64,000 bases of DNA from JAVBTT01 sp031556035 (GTDB lineage: Bacteria; Bacillota; Clostridia; Oscillospirales; UBA929): the NCBI GenBank assembly GCA_031556035.1, contig JAVBTT010000005.1, positions 16,469 through 80,468 of the forward strand. Direction: 5' to 3'. Position numbers and translations under genes: made by a program. The notes beneath the pieces are model-generated. The model was not told the origin of the DNA. It saw only the letters and a program-made list of their open reading frames with translations, and did no database searches. Positions 23,031 through 32,375 of this stretch are shown here, piece after piece; positions within the stretch are counted from its first letter, which is position 1; every line of letters begins with the position of its first letter.

Positions 23031-24896
23031 CTATTTCTTAACCAAATCATGGACTTTCAGCAGGGTCGTTATGCACTGCTCGCGGGTGTACTGGCCCTTA
23101 GGCCCGAATTTGCCGTCACCAACCCCGCTCATAATGCCGAGAGCGCGTACGCGGAGCACGTAGGGGCGGGCCCATTCCGATATCGCGTCCGTATCGGTGT
23201 AGCTGTCCGCGCCTGAAGTCGCGCGTCTGCCGCTTCCCAGCGCGTCGATCAGCTTGCTGAGTATGAGCGCGGCCTGCTCCCGGGTGATCGGGTCGTCCGG
23301 TGAGAACCTGCTGCCGCCTGTACCTGCGACGACATTGAGCCCCGCCATCTTCTCCACGTTTATATCGTCCGTGTCGGTGAACTTGACGCGCAGCGGTATT
23401 TCCGAGCCCTTGATATGTTCATATAGCGCCACCGCAAGCCCGCAGAACTCCGCGCGGGTCGCTGGGGACGAATATGCCCTCGCGAACCCCTCGGACACTA
23501 TTTCCAGAGCTATGGCCCGCTCCACATGCGCCCTTGCCCAGCCGGTGGGGATGTCCTCGCGGGAGGTGAGCCGTATGAGGCCCCATTTACCGTCTTTGAG
23601 CGTCCAGAAGAGACCCGTAAGCTTTACATGCCCGGAGGCGACGGCGGTCATAACCCGATCCATCGCCGCGTCCTCACTGTAGCCCTCAAAAAGAGGCACG
23701 GCGGGGATGATTTTACTGTACTGGGCGGGAAGCAGCGCGTTGCCGAGAAAATCGGATATTCCCCACAGGCCTCCCGGGGCTGAGGTCGAGCGAACGAGGG
23801 TGAAATCGGCCCGCTCATATGAGATCGGGGGATACGGGTCGCCGCTTTCATCAAAACGGACAATCTTCGAATCGGAGAACTCGTCAATAAATATGAGCTC
23901 CCCGTCCTTAAACGCTATTCCAATGCCGTCCGGCCCAGGCGCAATGCCGTCATATTCAAGCGGCAGCACAAGCTCGCCCCGCGTGTTCATAACGCCGTAA
24001 AGCGCACCGTCGCTGACAATCCACAACCCGTCGGAGAAAACCTCCTTGACGGAGTATTCAAGCGGCAGCTCCTCGCCGCTGACGCTCACAATTGAGCTGT
24101 CGCCGCTACTTGTCTCAGTGACAGCGACTCCGTTTTCCAGGCGGGCCGCGCTGTACTTGAAGGGGGTGAGCATCTTGCCGTCCTTGTCCGCGATGGCGCA
24201 AAGCCCCTCGGTCCAGACGACTGACATGCCGCCCTTAAAGCCCGACAGTGAGGCGTACGCGGGCCGGATCACCTCCGCGCCGGAGCTGCTGATAGCTCCG
24301 CTCAGCCCGTTTTTCCTGACCACCGCGCGGTCCTCGGAAAAATTGCCTATTTTGTCATAGACGGGCTCCGCCAGGATTTCGCCGGACACCGCCGCGAGCC
24401 CCCATAGCCCGTCCTGCTCAAACCTGAAAAGCCCTCCGGGGAGCAGCTCCGTCTTGGCGTAATCAAGCGGAGGGCTCACACCGCCGGCGAGGTTGATTAT
24501 CTGCGTAACGCCGTTTTTCACGGACACGGCGCAGCCGTCCAAAAAGTCTGAAAGAGAATCATACGACAGCGCGACCATCAGCTTGCCGCGCAGGCTGAGC
24601 GCCCCGTATTTCCCGTTGAGGGCCGCGACATACAGCCCCGAGGAGCACGGGCGGATCAGGTCGTAGGGTCGCTCGGTCAGCGTCTTGCCGTCCGTGCCAA
24701 TCAGCTCGCAGCCCCGGCCCTCTGAGTATGTAATGGCGGAGCCGCCGGTGAATTCGTACAGAGACTCCGTCTTGAGGCTGGGCTCGATCAGCGTCTCAAG
24801 CAGCGGAGCGGTTCCGAGCGCACCGACGGGCGGGGGTATTGCGGCGGCGATAAGCAGCGCGGCAAGCAGCGCTGACGCCAGTCTGTAAAATTTCAT
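23031..24896 (-). CDS. WG-repeat surface protein with three SLH domains
   Basis: A 621-aa exported protein. Residues 1-28 are a signal peptide (LASALLAALLIAAAIPPPVGA). About 60-430 are WG/KWG-type beta-repeats (YGALSLRGKLMVAL, GLWGLAAVSGEILAEP, GLCAIADKDGKMLTPF, LYGVMNTRGELVLPL, LWGISDFLGNALLPA). The last 190 residues hold three S-layer-homology domains (SSPATRAEFCGLAVAL; FSPDDPITREQAALIL; FGPKGQYTREQCITTL), expected to bind pyruvylated wall polymer. ATG 24896 is supported by GGAGG 8 nt upstream. The substrate or partner is unknown. Confidence 0.88.
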   Translation of the reverse strand: MKFYRLASALLAALLIAAAIPPPVGALGTAPLLETLIEPSLKTESLYEFTGGSAITYSEGRGCELIGTDGKTLTERPYDLIRPCSSGLYVAALNGKYGALSLRGKLMVALSYDSLSDFLDGCAVSVKNGVTQIINLAGGVSPPLDYAKTELLPGGLFRFEQDGLWGLAAVSGEILAEPVYDKIGNFSEDRAVVRKNGLSGAISSSGAEVIRPAYASLSGFKGGMSVVWTEGLCAIADKDGKMLTPFKYSAARLENGVAVTETSSGDSSIVSVSGEELPLEYSVKEVFSDGLWIVSDGALYGVMNTRGELVLPLEYDGIAPGPDGIGIAFKDGELIFIDEFSDSKIVRFDESGDPYPPISYERADFTLVRSTSAPGGLWGISDFLGNALLPAQYSKIIPAVPLFEGYSEDAAMDRVMTAVASGHVKLTGLFWTLKDGKWGLIRLTSREDIPTGWARAHVERAIALEIVSEGFARAYSSPATRAEFCGLAVALYEHIKGSEIPLRVKFTDTDDINVEKMAGLNVVAGTGGSRFSPDDPITREQAALILSKLIDALGSGRRATSGADSYTDTDAISEWARPYVLRVRALGIMSGVGDGKFGPKGQYTREQCITTLLKVHDLVKK

Positions 24897-24967
24897 CTTC
24901 TTTACCTCCGGAAGGGGGAGGCCGGGATATCGGCCCTCGTCCCAAGCGTAGAGATTGCCATACAATT

Positions 24968-24973
24968 ATTATA
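24968..24973 (-). promoter_or_regulatory. Extended -10 element upstream of the WG/SLH gene
   Basis: On the minus strand TGCTATAAT, an extended -10 box, with no good -35. It leaves a leader of about 65 nt before ATG 24896. Confidence 0.45.
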
Positions 24974-25093
24974 GCATACGCCAGATCGAATGTATGTTAC
25001 AAATTGCAGACAAACAATAGGGGATCAGGCTGCTGATAAAACCTTCCCGACCCGAAGCCCTCGCATAGTCCGAGCCGTCCCAGCCGGCGGTGT

Positions 25094-26332
25094 TTACGCG
25101 AGCTCCGACGCCAGCCTTTCTGCAAAGCTCTCAAGCAGTCCGAGATTTCCCAGCAGCTGAAGCAGCGTGTAGGTCTTTTTGCGCTCGCGTGCCAAAACCA
25201 CGCCGTCTTTCAGCGTACCCGCGTCCAGCCCGATGCCGGCCGGGCGGCTTGGAGCGCCCAGAGCTTCGAGCAGGGCGGCGATCTCTCCCGGCCGCGGCAG
25301 CGAACGCGCCAGCTCCAGTATATCCGGCCAGCGCTCCTGTATATTCTCAAAGGGCGGATTGGGGTTTTCTGTTTTGACTATGTCCCCGGCCGAGGCGCCG
25401 TACATCTCCCTCACCCGCCGCAGGGTCTCCGCGCGGTCCTCCGGGACGGGGCGGGCGAGTGCTTCGGGGAGCCATTGCCACATTGTCAGCCCGCAGATGG
25501 TGGCGACTCCCACCTTCGTCCCGTGAAGCACGGGGGGCTTGCCCTCCAGCAGGTAGCGCAGCTCCCAGTAGTGCGACAGGTGATGCTCAGTGCCGGAGGC
25601 CGGTCGGGAATCCCCGTAGAGGCTCATCGCGATGCCGCTCATGATCAGCGCGTCTGTTATGTCGCGTATCACTACGGGCGAGCGGGTTTTGACCAGAGGC
25701 GCACCATCAAGGCACTTTTGAAGCGCCGTCTCGACCAGCGCGGCGACGCCCTCGTCCCAGCGCTCGCCGCTGAGCATATGCGCCAGCCTCCAGTCGGCCA
25801 TTGAGGTTATCTTGCCGAAAATATCCCCCAGCCCGGCGGCGATCATATTCATCGGGGCATCCTTCAGCACGTCCGGGTCGCAGAATATCGCGTCCGGGAT
25901 TTTTGTCTGCGGCGTCACCTTGAGCCCGCGCAGCGTCATCGCGGAGCTGGACGACGCGTAGCCGTCCATTGACGGCGCGGTCCCGACGACCGCGACCGGT
26001 CGGCCCACACGCGCCGCTATAAACTTGCACAGGTCGCCTATAGTGCCCGAGCCCACCGCCACTATGATGTCCCTGTCGGGAGAGTATGCCGCCGTCAGTC
26101 TGCCGACGGCGTACTCGTCCGCGACAAGCAGCTCGTCCGTGAACAGATACTGCGTAGCGTCAATATCGCCGAGCGCCGCGAGCAGAGCCTCCCCGGCGAC
26201 CGCCTTCGTGTTTGAGTCCATGACGACAAGCGGCCTTTTGAAGCCCTTGTCCTTTATCCACGGGGCGGCGCGCCCAAGCGCGCCAGGCGCGGTGTCGATC
26301 GTCCCAATGATGTGCGAAAATTGTTCCCACAT
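25094..26332 (-). CDS. sn-glycerol-1-phosphate dehydrogenase, AraM/EgsA family
   Basis: A 412-aa member of the iron-type alcohol dehydrogenase superfamily. NAD-binding features are VAVGSGTIGDLCKF and GTAPSMDGYASS, as in archaeal glycerol-1-phosphate dehydrogenase and B. subtilis AraM. Metal-site histidines lie in GTEHHLSHYWE and VLHGTKVG. The reaction would be reduction of dihydroxyacetone phosphate to glycerol 1-phosphate. AraM is linked to arabinose genes in Bacillus, which fits the GH127 gene in this window, though not as a neighbour. ATG 26332 is chosen because GGAGG lies 7 nt upstream; the open frame continues into the hairpin repeats and that extension is not coding. Confidence 0.88.
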   Translation of the reverse strand: MWEQFSHIIGTIDTAPGALGRAAPWIKDKGFKRPLVVMDSNTKAVAGEALLAALGDIDATQYLFTDELLVADEYAVGRLTAAYSPDRDIIVAVGSGTIGDLCKFIAARVGRPVAVVGTAPSMDGYASSSSAMTLRGLKVTPQTKIPDAIFCDPDVLKDAPMNMIAAGLGDIFGKITSMADWRLAHMLSGERWDEGVAALVETALQKCLDGAPLVKTRSPVVIRDITDALIMSGIAMSLYGDSRPASGTEHHLSHYWELRYLLEGKPPVLHGTKVGVATICGLTMWQWLPEALARPVPEDRAETLRRVREMYGASAGDIVKTENPNPPFENIQERWPDILELARSLPRPGEIAALLEALGAPSRPAGIGLDAGTLKDGVVLARERKKTYTLLQLLGNLGLLESFAERLASELA

Positions 26333-26346
26333 AGTGCTACCTCCAC

Positions 26347-26534
26347 ATATTATTATCCGGCACACGAACATTCGATAAATTATTAACCGTATGCCGTGCC
26401 GGATAATAATATTTAATAACATATTACGACGCACGGAAGTTGTAATGTATATCTACTCTTCGAGTGCGTCGTAATATTATTCCGTCACATAACAGTAGCA
26501 ACATAAACCATACTCAGTGCGGCGGAATAATATT
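26347..26534. repeat. Three tandem long-loop hairpins
   Basis: Hairpin A: perfect 17-bp arms 26347-26363 and 26396-26412 (ATATTATTATCCGGCAC), 32-nt loop. Hairpin B: perfect 14-bp arms 26421-26434 and 26464-26477 (ATATTACGACGCAC), 29-nt loop. Hairpin C: 12-bp arms 26473-26484 and 26523-26534 (AATATTATTCCG), 38-nt loop, its left arm overlapping the end of B. These share layout and terminal motif with the pair at 1522-1650. They fill the gap between the VWA gene stop and the AraM gene start. Confidence 0.8.
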
Positions 26535-26537
26535 TAT

Positions 26538-27674
26538 TTATGCGCGGGGAATATTCATTCTGGACAAAGCCGTCTCCAGCACTCCCGCAAAGGCCTCCGG
26601 GCCGCAGGAGACGCAGGCGATCCCGCTTTGCGCGAGTGTTGAGGCAGCCTCGGCGTCATGCGCGGGCCTGCCCCTGTCACTGAGCGCGAGCAGCATGAGG
26701 ACAGTTACTCCGGACTCACGAAGCCGCAGTATTGCTTCAGTGGCCCCGCCGCCATCCCTGTCAAATAAATCGGTCAGTAAAATAAACAATGTCCTGTCCG
26801 GCCTGGACACCAACCCGGAGCAGTAATCCACCGCCCCGGCTATATCCGTGCCTCCGCCTAGCTGAAGGCCGAACAGTGCGCCTACGGAATCCTCTCGGCA
26901 GGCCTCGGAAATATCGGCCACCCGGTGGTCAAAGGCGATCACGCGCGTATCCAGCGCCGGAATTGAGCACAGCACGCCGCCCATCACCGACGCGTACAGC
27001 ATCGAGTCCGACATGGACGCGCTCTGATCCAGCGCAAGTATTACGTCCAAGTCTCTGACAGCCTGTCTTTTCCGGAAAAAATACAGTTTTTCCGGAATAA
27101 TTTTGCCGGATTTCCCGTGATAATTCCTCAGGTTCTTTTCGACCGTCCGTTTTACATCGACCACAGCGCCCGTCCCCCCCGCCGCTCTCTCCCTGCGTGC
27201 GTGCGCACCGGAAACAGCTCGGCGGATATCGGGTTCCAGCTTATTACGCATGGTCTCCGCGATCCCGCGCACATATTCCCTTGCCGCCTCGCGGGAGCTC
27301 TCCGGGATCAAGTTGCGATATGCCAGCAGAGCGGACGCCGTGCGCGAGTCCGGCTTGAGGGCCGCCAGCGCCCGGGGTGAGGACAACAGCCTTCGAAGCT
27401 CGGTACGCTCCACAATATCGCGCTGCATGAGCGCAATGGCGTCACCCGAAAATACTCCCCGCAGCTGAGCAAGCCTGTTCAGAAGTCCGAACCCGCCCCC
27501 GGTTTTCCCGGCGCCGCGCCGGGCCTCCGCGTCTTTCCCCGCCGGGCCGTAAACAGCCGACAGGGTATTGTCCACTCCGGTATACTGCTCGCCGAGCTCA
27601 GGAGGCTCCCTAAAGCCGTCGGACTCACCTAAAACAAGCCGCCACCGGGCTCTCCGTTCGCGTACGTCCATCAT
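26538..27674 (-). CDS. VWA-domain (CoxE-like) protein of a MoxR trio
   Basis: A 378-aa protein. The N-terminal 190 residues are helical and basic; a von Willebrand A domain follows with a MIDAS motif DQSASMS, a later GGGTD and LLTDLFDRDG. No membrane segment or signal peptide, so it is cytoplasmic. The start codon (ATGATGG, with GGGAG upstream) overlaps the DUF5682 stop by 4 nt, so the two are translationally coupled. In MoxR-VWA systems the VWA protein is thought to bind a metal-dependent client that the AAA+ partner remodels. Confidence 0.85.
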   Translation of the reverse strand: MMDVRERRARWRLVLGESDGFREPPELGEQYTGVDNTLSAVYGPAGKDAEARRGAGKTGGGFGLLNRLAQLRGVFSGDAIALMQRDIVERTELRRLLSSPRALAALKPDSRTASALLAYRNLIPESSREAAREYVRGIAETMRNKLEPDIRRAVSGAHARRERAAGGTGAVVDVKRTVEKNLRNYHGKSGKIIPEKLYFFRKRQAVRDLDVILALDQSASMSDSMLYASVMGGVLCSIPALDTRVIAFDHRVADISEACREDSVGALFGLQLGGGTDIAGAVDYCSGLVSRPDRTLFILLTDLFDRDGGGATEAILRLRESGVTVLMLLALSDRGRPAHDAEAASTLAQSGIACVSCGPEAFAGVLETALSRMNIPRA

Positions 27675-29788
27675 AGTAGCTCCCCGACATCGAATTCATT
27701 CAGCCTGTCCAGCAGAAACGTATCGCCTGCTTCGCGGCCCGGGCTCCATATTTCTTCAAGCGACATGGCCACAGACTCGCGCGCCCCAGGCTCAAGCGAT
27801 GAAAACGCCCTGCGCAGCGCCGGAAGCGCGCGGATGAAGTCCGCGTTCTCCAGCGACGCAACAAAGCTCTCCAAAGTTGTAATAAACACCCTATTTAACA
27901 ACAAAGCGTATAAATTTCTGGACAGCATCCCCTCGAACCACAGAGCCGCGCGGCCAGGATCATCTCCAACAGACAGTCTCTTGCGCGTTTCGGCCTCCAG
28001 CGCTGCGTCCGAGGCCTCTCCCAGTTCCATGAGCTGCGCCAGCGCCAGACCCGACAGATATGGATTTGTCTCTCCGCCGTGTGCAAGTCCCTTCAGCGCC
28101 CTGACAAACCGCCCCTCGCGTTGCGTCATGCTGTCGAACAGCAGATTCAGCCCTGACGCAACAGCTCTGGCCGCCAAATAGTCGCATTCCGCCGCCTCCG
28201 GCAGCAGCACAATACAGCGCAGGCGAAGCTGGCGCAAAATCCCGGCAAGGCCCGGCTCCGCTCTTTCAGAGATTGAAAGGCGGGCGACAAGCCTGTTTAT
28301 TCTGCCGGCCGCACTCGCGCACCGCGTGAAATCACGCGAGGCGGTGACGGCGGCCTGCAAAGCTTGCAGCGTCCCCGGCACGCATTCGGAAAGCCCGCAC
28401 AGAAGAACGGTCTCGACCAGACTGAGCGCCTCGTCAAGTTCCGCAGGCGCGGAGCAGGCTTCCAGAATAGTGTTCGCCGCCGCGCACTCAATTGTCGCGC
28501 CCAAATGCGCGAGGCCCGCGAAATGAGTCTCCACCTCCGGTGACCATCGCAGCCGCCATTTTTCCGCGTGGAGAGGCGCGTCCCCGCCTGACGTAAGCCG
28601 CGCGAAAGAACTGCCCAGCAGCGCGAGTCTGCGCAAAAAAGAAGAGCGCTCGACGGCAAGCTTCGACTCCCCCCGCATACGCCTCAGGTCGAGGGTCAGC
28701 CCGGCCGGTTCGGGAGCTAAAAACCGCTCAAGCCTCAGCGCCCTTACATGCCTTTCAAAATCCGCCGCCAGAGGCAGACGCGCGGCGGTTCCGGGGGCAA
28801 AGCCCCGCGCCTGGCCAATCTCGACAGTCCGCACGGCCCGCGCGACGCTCAGGGCATCGCCCCTCCCCATACAGCATACAGCCGCCTCGCGCAGCTCGTC
28901 CAGACCCGGCCTCGGGCGGCCCCTCACCGAAGCCAGCGAGCGGGCTAGCCTCGCCGCGTCGATGACCGAGCCGGACGGGCACAGATTCCCCTCCGCCCGG
29001 ATTTTCGCGGCAAGCTCCGACAAATAGCGCTCGGGCAGATTCTCCAAGCCACCGTGCGCCAGACAATCATATAGCATGGCAAAATAGCCCGGAGCCGCGA
29101 CTCCGAGCCTGTCGTACGAGTATGGTATCAAGACGCATTCCGCGTCCGGCGGGAGCGGCGTCGGGATATCGCCCGCCGGGGCAGTTCCCGCAAGTCTCGC
29201 AAGGTGGAACGCCCCCGCGACGACGAGAATGCGCCGGAAACCGTCCGACGCCGCTCTTTCTATCTCGCGGCGCATGTGGCGCTCGCGCAGATCACTGAGC
29301 GCTCCGCCCGCGATACCCGCCGCAGCCTCGGAAAGCGTGCGTATGCCGTCCAGATAGGCGTCCGTGTCCCCGTGCTCAAAGCCGGTCTCCCAGTCCCCGT
29401 CGAAGGCGGTCTGGTTTTCGTATCGGTCGGAGTCCTCCGGCATCGACAGATAAATCCCGGAGGGCAGGTCTATAAACCGTATCTCCGCGCCGAGCCCCGC
29501 CGCGCGTTTCAGCGCCCTCAGCTCAGGCGAAAACCCAGCGAGGGGAAGTACCGAGGCTTCCCCGGACGCGCCCCCCCAGGACACTATGGCCACCGGAGGT
29601 ATAGTTTCGGGGTCGAGCAGCGCGGGAAGCAGCTGCCGGGTGTCGGCTGGCAGCTCCAGCAGCAGGCAGTCCGGCCTGAGCTCCTCTATGATCCGCTCCG
29701 CGTGGAACGCCCCGGCCGGGGACAGGTGCCGGATGCCGAAAAGTCTTACGGATTCAAATCCCGGCAGGCGGAGTAAAGCTCGCTCCAT
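27671..29788 (-). CDS. DUF5682-family protein of the MoxR trio
   Basis: A 705-aa cytoplasmic protein. The N-terminal 230 residues look like the TraB/ChaN/erythromycin-esterase-like superfamily: FGIRHLSPAGAFHAERII, DCLLLELPAD and, later, LVVAGAFHLARLAG, the conserved His-bearing loops. The rest is long, helical and Ala/Arg/Leu-rich with no motif I recognise. It is matched to DUF5682 by its start and by its position between MoxR and VWA genes. Its start lies inside the end of the MoxR gene (43-nt overlap). A catalytic role is possible but untested as far as I know. Confidence 0.75.
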   Translation of the reverse strand: MERALLRLPGFESVRLFGIRHLSPAGAFHAERIIEELRPDCLLLELPADTRQLLPALLDPETIPPVAIVSWGGASGEASVLPLAGFSPELRALKRAAGLGAEIRFIDLPSGIYLSMPEDSDRYENQTAFDGDWETGFEHGDTDAYLDGIRTLSEAAAGIAGGALSDLRERHMRREIERAASDGFRRILVVAGAFHLARLAGTAPAGDIPTPLPPDAECVLIPYSYDRLGVAAPGYFAMLYDCLAHGGLENLPERYLSELAAKIRAEGNLCPSGSVIDAARLARSLASVRGRPRPGLDELREAAVCCMGRGDALSVARAVRTVEIGQARGFAPGTAARLPLAADFERHVRALRLERFLAPEPAGLTLDLRRMRGESKLAVERSSFLRRLALLGSSFARLTSGGDAPLHAEKWRLRWSPEVETHFAGLAHLGATIECAAANTILEACSAPAELDEALSLVETVLLCGLSECVPGTLQALQAAVTASRDFTRCASAAGRINRLVARLSISERAEPGLAGILRQLRLRCIVLLPEAAECDYLAARAVASGLNLLFDSMTQREGRFVRALKGLAHGGETNPYLSGLALAQLMELGEASDAALEAETRKRLSVGDDPGRAALWFEGMLSRNLYALLLNRVFITTLESFVASLENADFIRALPALRRAFSSLEPGARESVAMSLEEIWSPGREAGDTFLLDRLNEFDVGELL

Positions 29789-30837
29789 TCGGATCCCCGC
29801 TTTTTCATCACGTTCTCAATATACTCTATCCAGGCCGACTTATCGGTTCCGCCGTCCCGCACAACCGCGCTTTGAAGCCCCAGCGCGATATCCCCGGCCT
29901 CCGGTCTCCCGCCCCGGAATGCAGCGGACAGCGCCATAGCGCTCATCAGCGCGGAAATCCCATCCGCTGCAGAAACGCCTCCGTCCGGCGCGAGCAGCTT
30001 CTGGGAGCCGTCCAGTGTCTCTCCCGAACGCAGCTCGCGGAATATGCGCACGACGCGCGCGACGGCCTCCCTGTCCGGAAGGGCCCCAGCCAGGGCTCCA
30101 TCTCCCGACAGCTCGGCGACCCTGCGGGACACGATATCCACCTCTGTGTCCAGATCGGGCGGGGGCGGGAGCACAACCATGTTGAAACGCCGCTGAAGCG
30201 CCGCCGACATCGCGAACACCCCTCTGTCCCGCTGGTTGGCGGTCGCTATCAGGGCGAAGCCGGGGCGGGCGGGCAGGGAGGTTCCCAGCTCGGGTATCGC
30301 CATTGAGCGCTCGGACAATATTGAGATCAGCGCATCCTGAAGCTCGGGCGGGCAGCGGGTTAGCTCCTCAAAGCGGACTATCGTCCCCGACTCCATAGCC
30401 CTCATCACCGGGCTTTTGACAAGCGCGTCCAGCGAAGGGCCGTTTGCGATGAGCATGGCGTAGTTCCAGCCATAGCGTATGTGCTCCTCGCCCGTGCCCG
30501 CGGTCCCCTGCACCAGTTTTCCCGAGTCCCCGCTGACAGCTGCCGCCAGGCACTCCGACAGCCTGGACTTCGCAGTGCCCGGCTCGCCCAGCAAAAGAAG
30601 AGCCCTGTCGGTCAGCAGCGTCGCCACCGCCAGCTCGACAAGCCTCCTGTCCCCGATATATTTGGGCGTTATCACGGTGTCTCCGGCCCGCCCGCCCATG
30701 ATAAAGTCAAGCGCCGCCGCCGGAGAGAGCCTCCAGCCCCGCGGCCTTTTGCCCTTATCGCACCTCGCCAGAGCCTCAAGCTCGGCGGCGTACATGAGCT
30801 CGGCGGGCCTGCTGAGCGCGTCGGTCAATGTAAACAC
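29746..30837 (-). CDS. MoxR-family AAA+ ATPase
   Basis: A 363-aa ATPase. Walker A is LLLGEPGTAKSRLSE, Walker B region IVRFEELTRCPPELQDALIS, sensor 1 ATANQRDRGV, then MSAALQRRFNMVVLPPPP; the order is typical for MoxR/RavA-like proteins. The frame opens at GTG 30837, which sits too close to GGGAGG; TTG 30828 lies 9 nt from it and is the better start. It heads the trio with the DUF5682 and VWA genes, all overlapping, so they form one unit. Confidence 0.88.
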   Translation of the reverse strand: MFTLTDALSRPAELMYAAELEALARCDKGKRPRGWRLSPAAALDFIMGGRAGDTVITPKYIGDRRLVELAVATLLTDRALLLLGEPGTAKSRLSECLAAAVSGDSGKLVQGTAGTGEEHIRYGWNYAMLIANGPSLDALVKSPVMRAMESGTIVRFEELTRCPPELQDALISILSERSMAIPELGTSLPARPGFALIATANQRDRGVFAMSAALQRRFNMVVLPPPPDLDTEVDIVSRRVAELSGDGALAGALPDREAVARVVRIFRELRSGETLDGSQKLLAPDGGVSAADGISALMSAMALSAAFRGGRPEAGDIALGLQSAVVRDGGTDKSAWIEYIENVMKKRGSEWSELYSACRDLNP

Positions 30838-30985
30838 CCTCCCAAGAGATAAAAATGTAATAGTATTGTTTCCTCTCTTAGCTTGCGCTTATTGTGCTGG
30901 ACTGATAAAATTATTTGTACAGATACTATTTATACTTAGTGGTGTTTATAGCATTGTCGAAATCTTGGACTTGGAGAGGGATCAA

Positions 30986-32308
30986 ATGATGCAACGGTTG
31001 CCTGCAATAATTCTAATATTTATATTTTTTATTACATCATGCAGCATTAATCAAAAAGAAGCGTGGGACGATGTATCGAGCCAGAAAGATGGCGACTTGT
31101 TTTCACCGGTTCCCGCATCAATCACACCTGTTGAAACAGATAAGTCGACAAGTATAGACTCCCTACAAGAACAGACTGAAAATCCCAAAAAAGAGTTGGC
31201 CAATGAGAAGAATGTAGAAGCTATATTCTCTTTAATCTATGATTGGGAAGATACAGAAGACAGGGGAAAAATGCGTGATACGGTTCGTGCTTCATTTTGG
31301 GAAGAAGATGAAAAGATAGCTTTTATAAAGGCTTATCTTAAGGAACGCGGAGTATATAAAGAAGCACCAGATGGCCTAGCTTGCGACCAAGCAGGGTTTA
31401 TCTTTGAATATTATATCGACAAAGAAAACAGAAAGATCAGCTTTGTAGTTCAAGAGTATATTGAAGCTTCTAATTCAACAGCCGACGCCCCCCGTTATGG
31501 CATTTACATACATTGTACAACATTATATTGGGATGATTTGGAGCAGACAGGAAGTATCGCTTATGACTATGACCCGAATCAAGACACTTTTTATGAAAGC
31601 CTATACAATGCGGAAGAAGAATTGGTGGCAAGCGTTTCATATAAATATATTCCCGGCGTCCCATTTCCCTTAATTATAGAGCATGAGGACACGGACTACG
31701 ATAAACGGTCAATCTATACTGTGCTTTCAAGAAACAACAAGTTCTGGTTTTACGCAGATGCGGCCGAATTTAACGAATCCGGAAGTTTGGCCGGCTATGA
31801 TGGAGATATGTTCAGACCGGAAGAATGGAAATCCCCATATGATCATCCCAATAGATATTTATATGAAAATCACTACAGCAACTTCTATTATGACACAGCG
31901 AACCGGCTGGAGAAAATACAAGAACCCCTTCATGCAGAGGACCTTGAGTCAAGTTATGATTATTCCGGGCAATGCACACTAACTTATCATGAGAATGGCA
32001 GCCTTAGCACTGCAAAATATTGGTGCTGCCCTAATACTCATGGCACGTGGGATAGTGAGGGGACAATATATTATGACGAAGACGGACGGATGATATATAG
32101 GAATTATTATCACACTCACGGCAGCCACTCCTGCGTTTACCTTTATGAGGGTGAATTTAGAAGGCCCTGGGCATATATCGAATTTGGCGGCATGGCGGCT
32201 TCGGGTGAAGATAATTACGAGTATGGCATGGACATTTATGTCTACCTGTATCTTCCCAAGCAAACCGATGGTATAGGTTATGATTCTATTTTGTCAATTA
32301 ATCCATAG
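30986..32308 (+). CDS. Lipoprotein of unknown function
   Basis: A 440-aa protein with a lipoprotein signal: a hydrophobic stretch LPAIILIFIFFITSC where Cys follows ITS. A Ser/Thr/Pro/Lys linker follows, then a Tyr/Asp/Glu-rich body with motifs such as YYDTANRLEKI, TYHENGSLSTAKYW and IYYDEDGRMIYRNYY, which resemble YD-type or MORN-like repeats. No function is recognised. It is markedly more AT-rich than both flanks and lies on the opposite strand to its neighbours, which suggests recent acquisition. Start ATG 30986 (or the next codon) has GGAGAGGG upstream. A possible promoter TTGCGC-17-TAAAAT lies near 30884-30912. Confidence 0.7.
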   Translation: MMQRLPAIILIFIFFITSCSINQKEAWDDVSSQKDGDLFSPVPASITPVETDKSTSIDSLQEQTENPKKELANEKNVEAIFSLIYDWEDTEDRGKMRDTVRASFWEEDEKIAFIKAYLKERGVYKEAPDGLACDQAGFIFEYYIDKENRKISFVVQEYIEASNSTADAPRYGIYIHCTTLYWDDLEQTGSIAYDYDPNQDTFYESLYNAEEELVASVSYKYIPGVPFPLIIEHEDTDYDKRSIYTVLSRNNKFWFYADAAEFNESGSLAGYDGDMFRPEEWKSPYDHPNRYLYENHYSNFYYDTANRLEKIQEPLHAEDLESSYDYSGQCTLTYHENGSLSTAKYWCCPNTHGTWDSEGTIYYDEDGRMIYRNYYHTHGSHSCVYLYEGEFRRPWAYIEFGGMAASGEDNYEYGMDIYVYLYLPKQTDGIGYDSILSINP

Positions 32309-32375
32309 AAAACAGACAGCCTACAATTATAAAGCCCCGCGAAAGTATTTCTCCAAACCTCTCCGTCCTACACCC

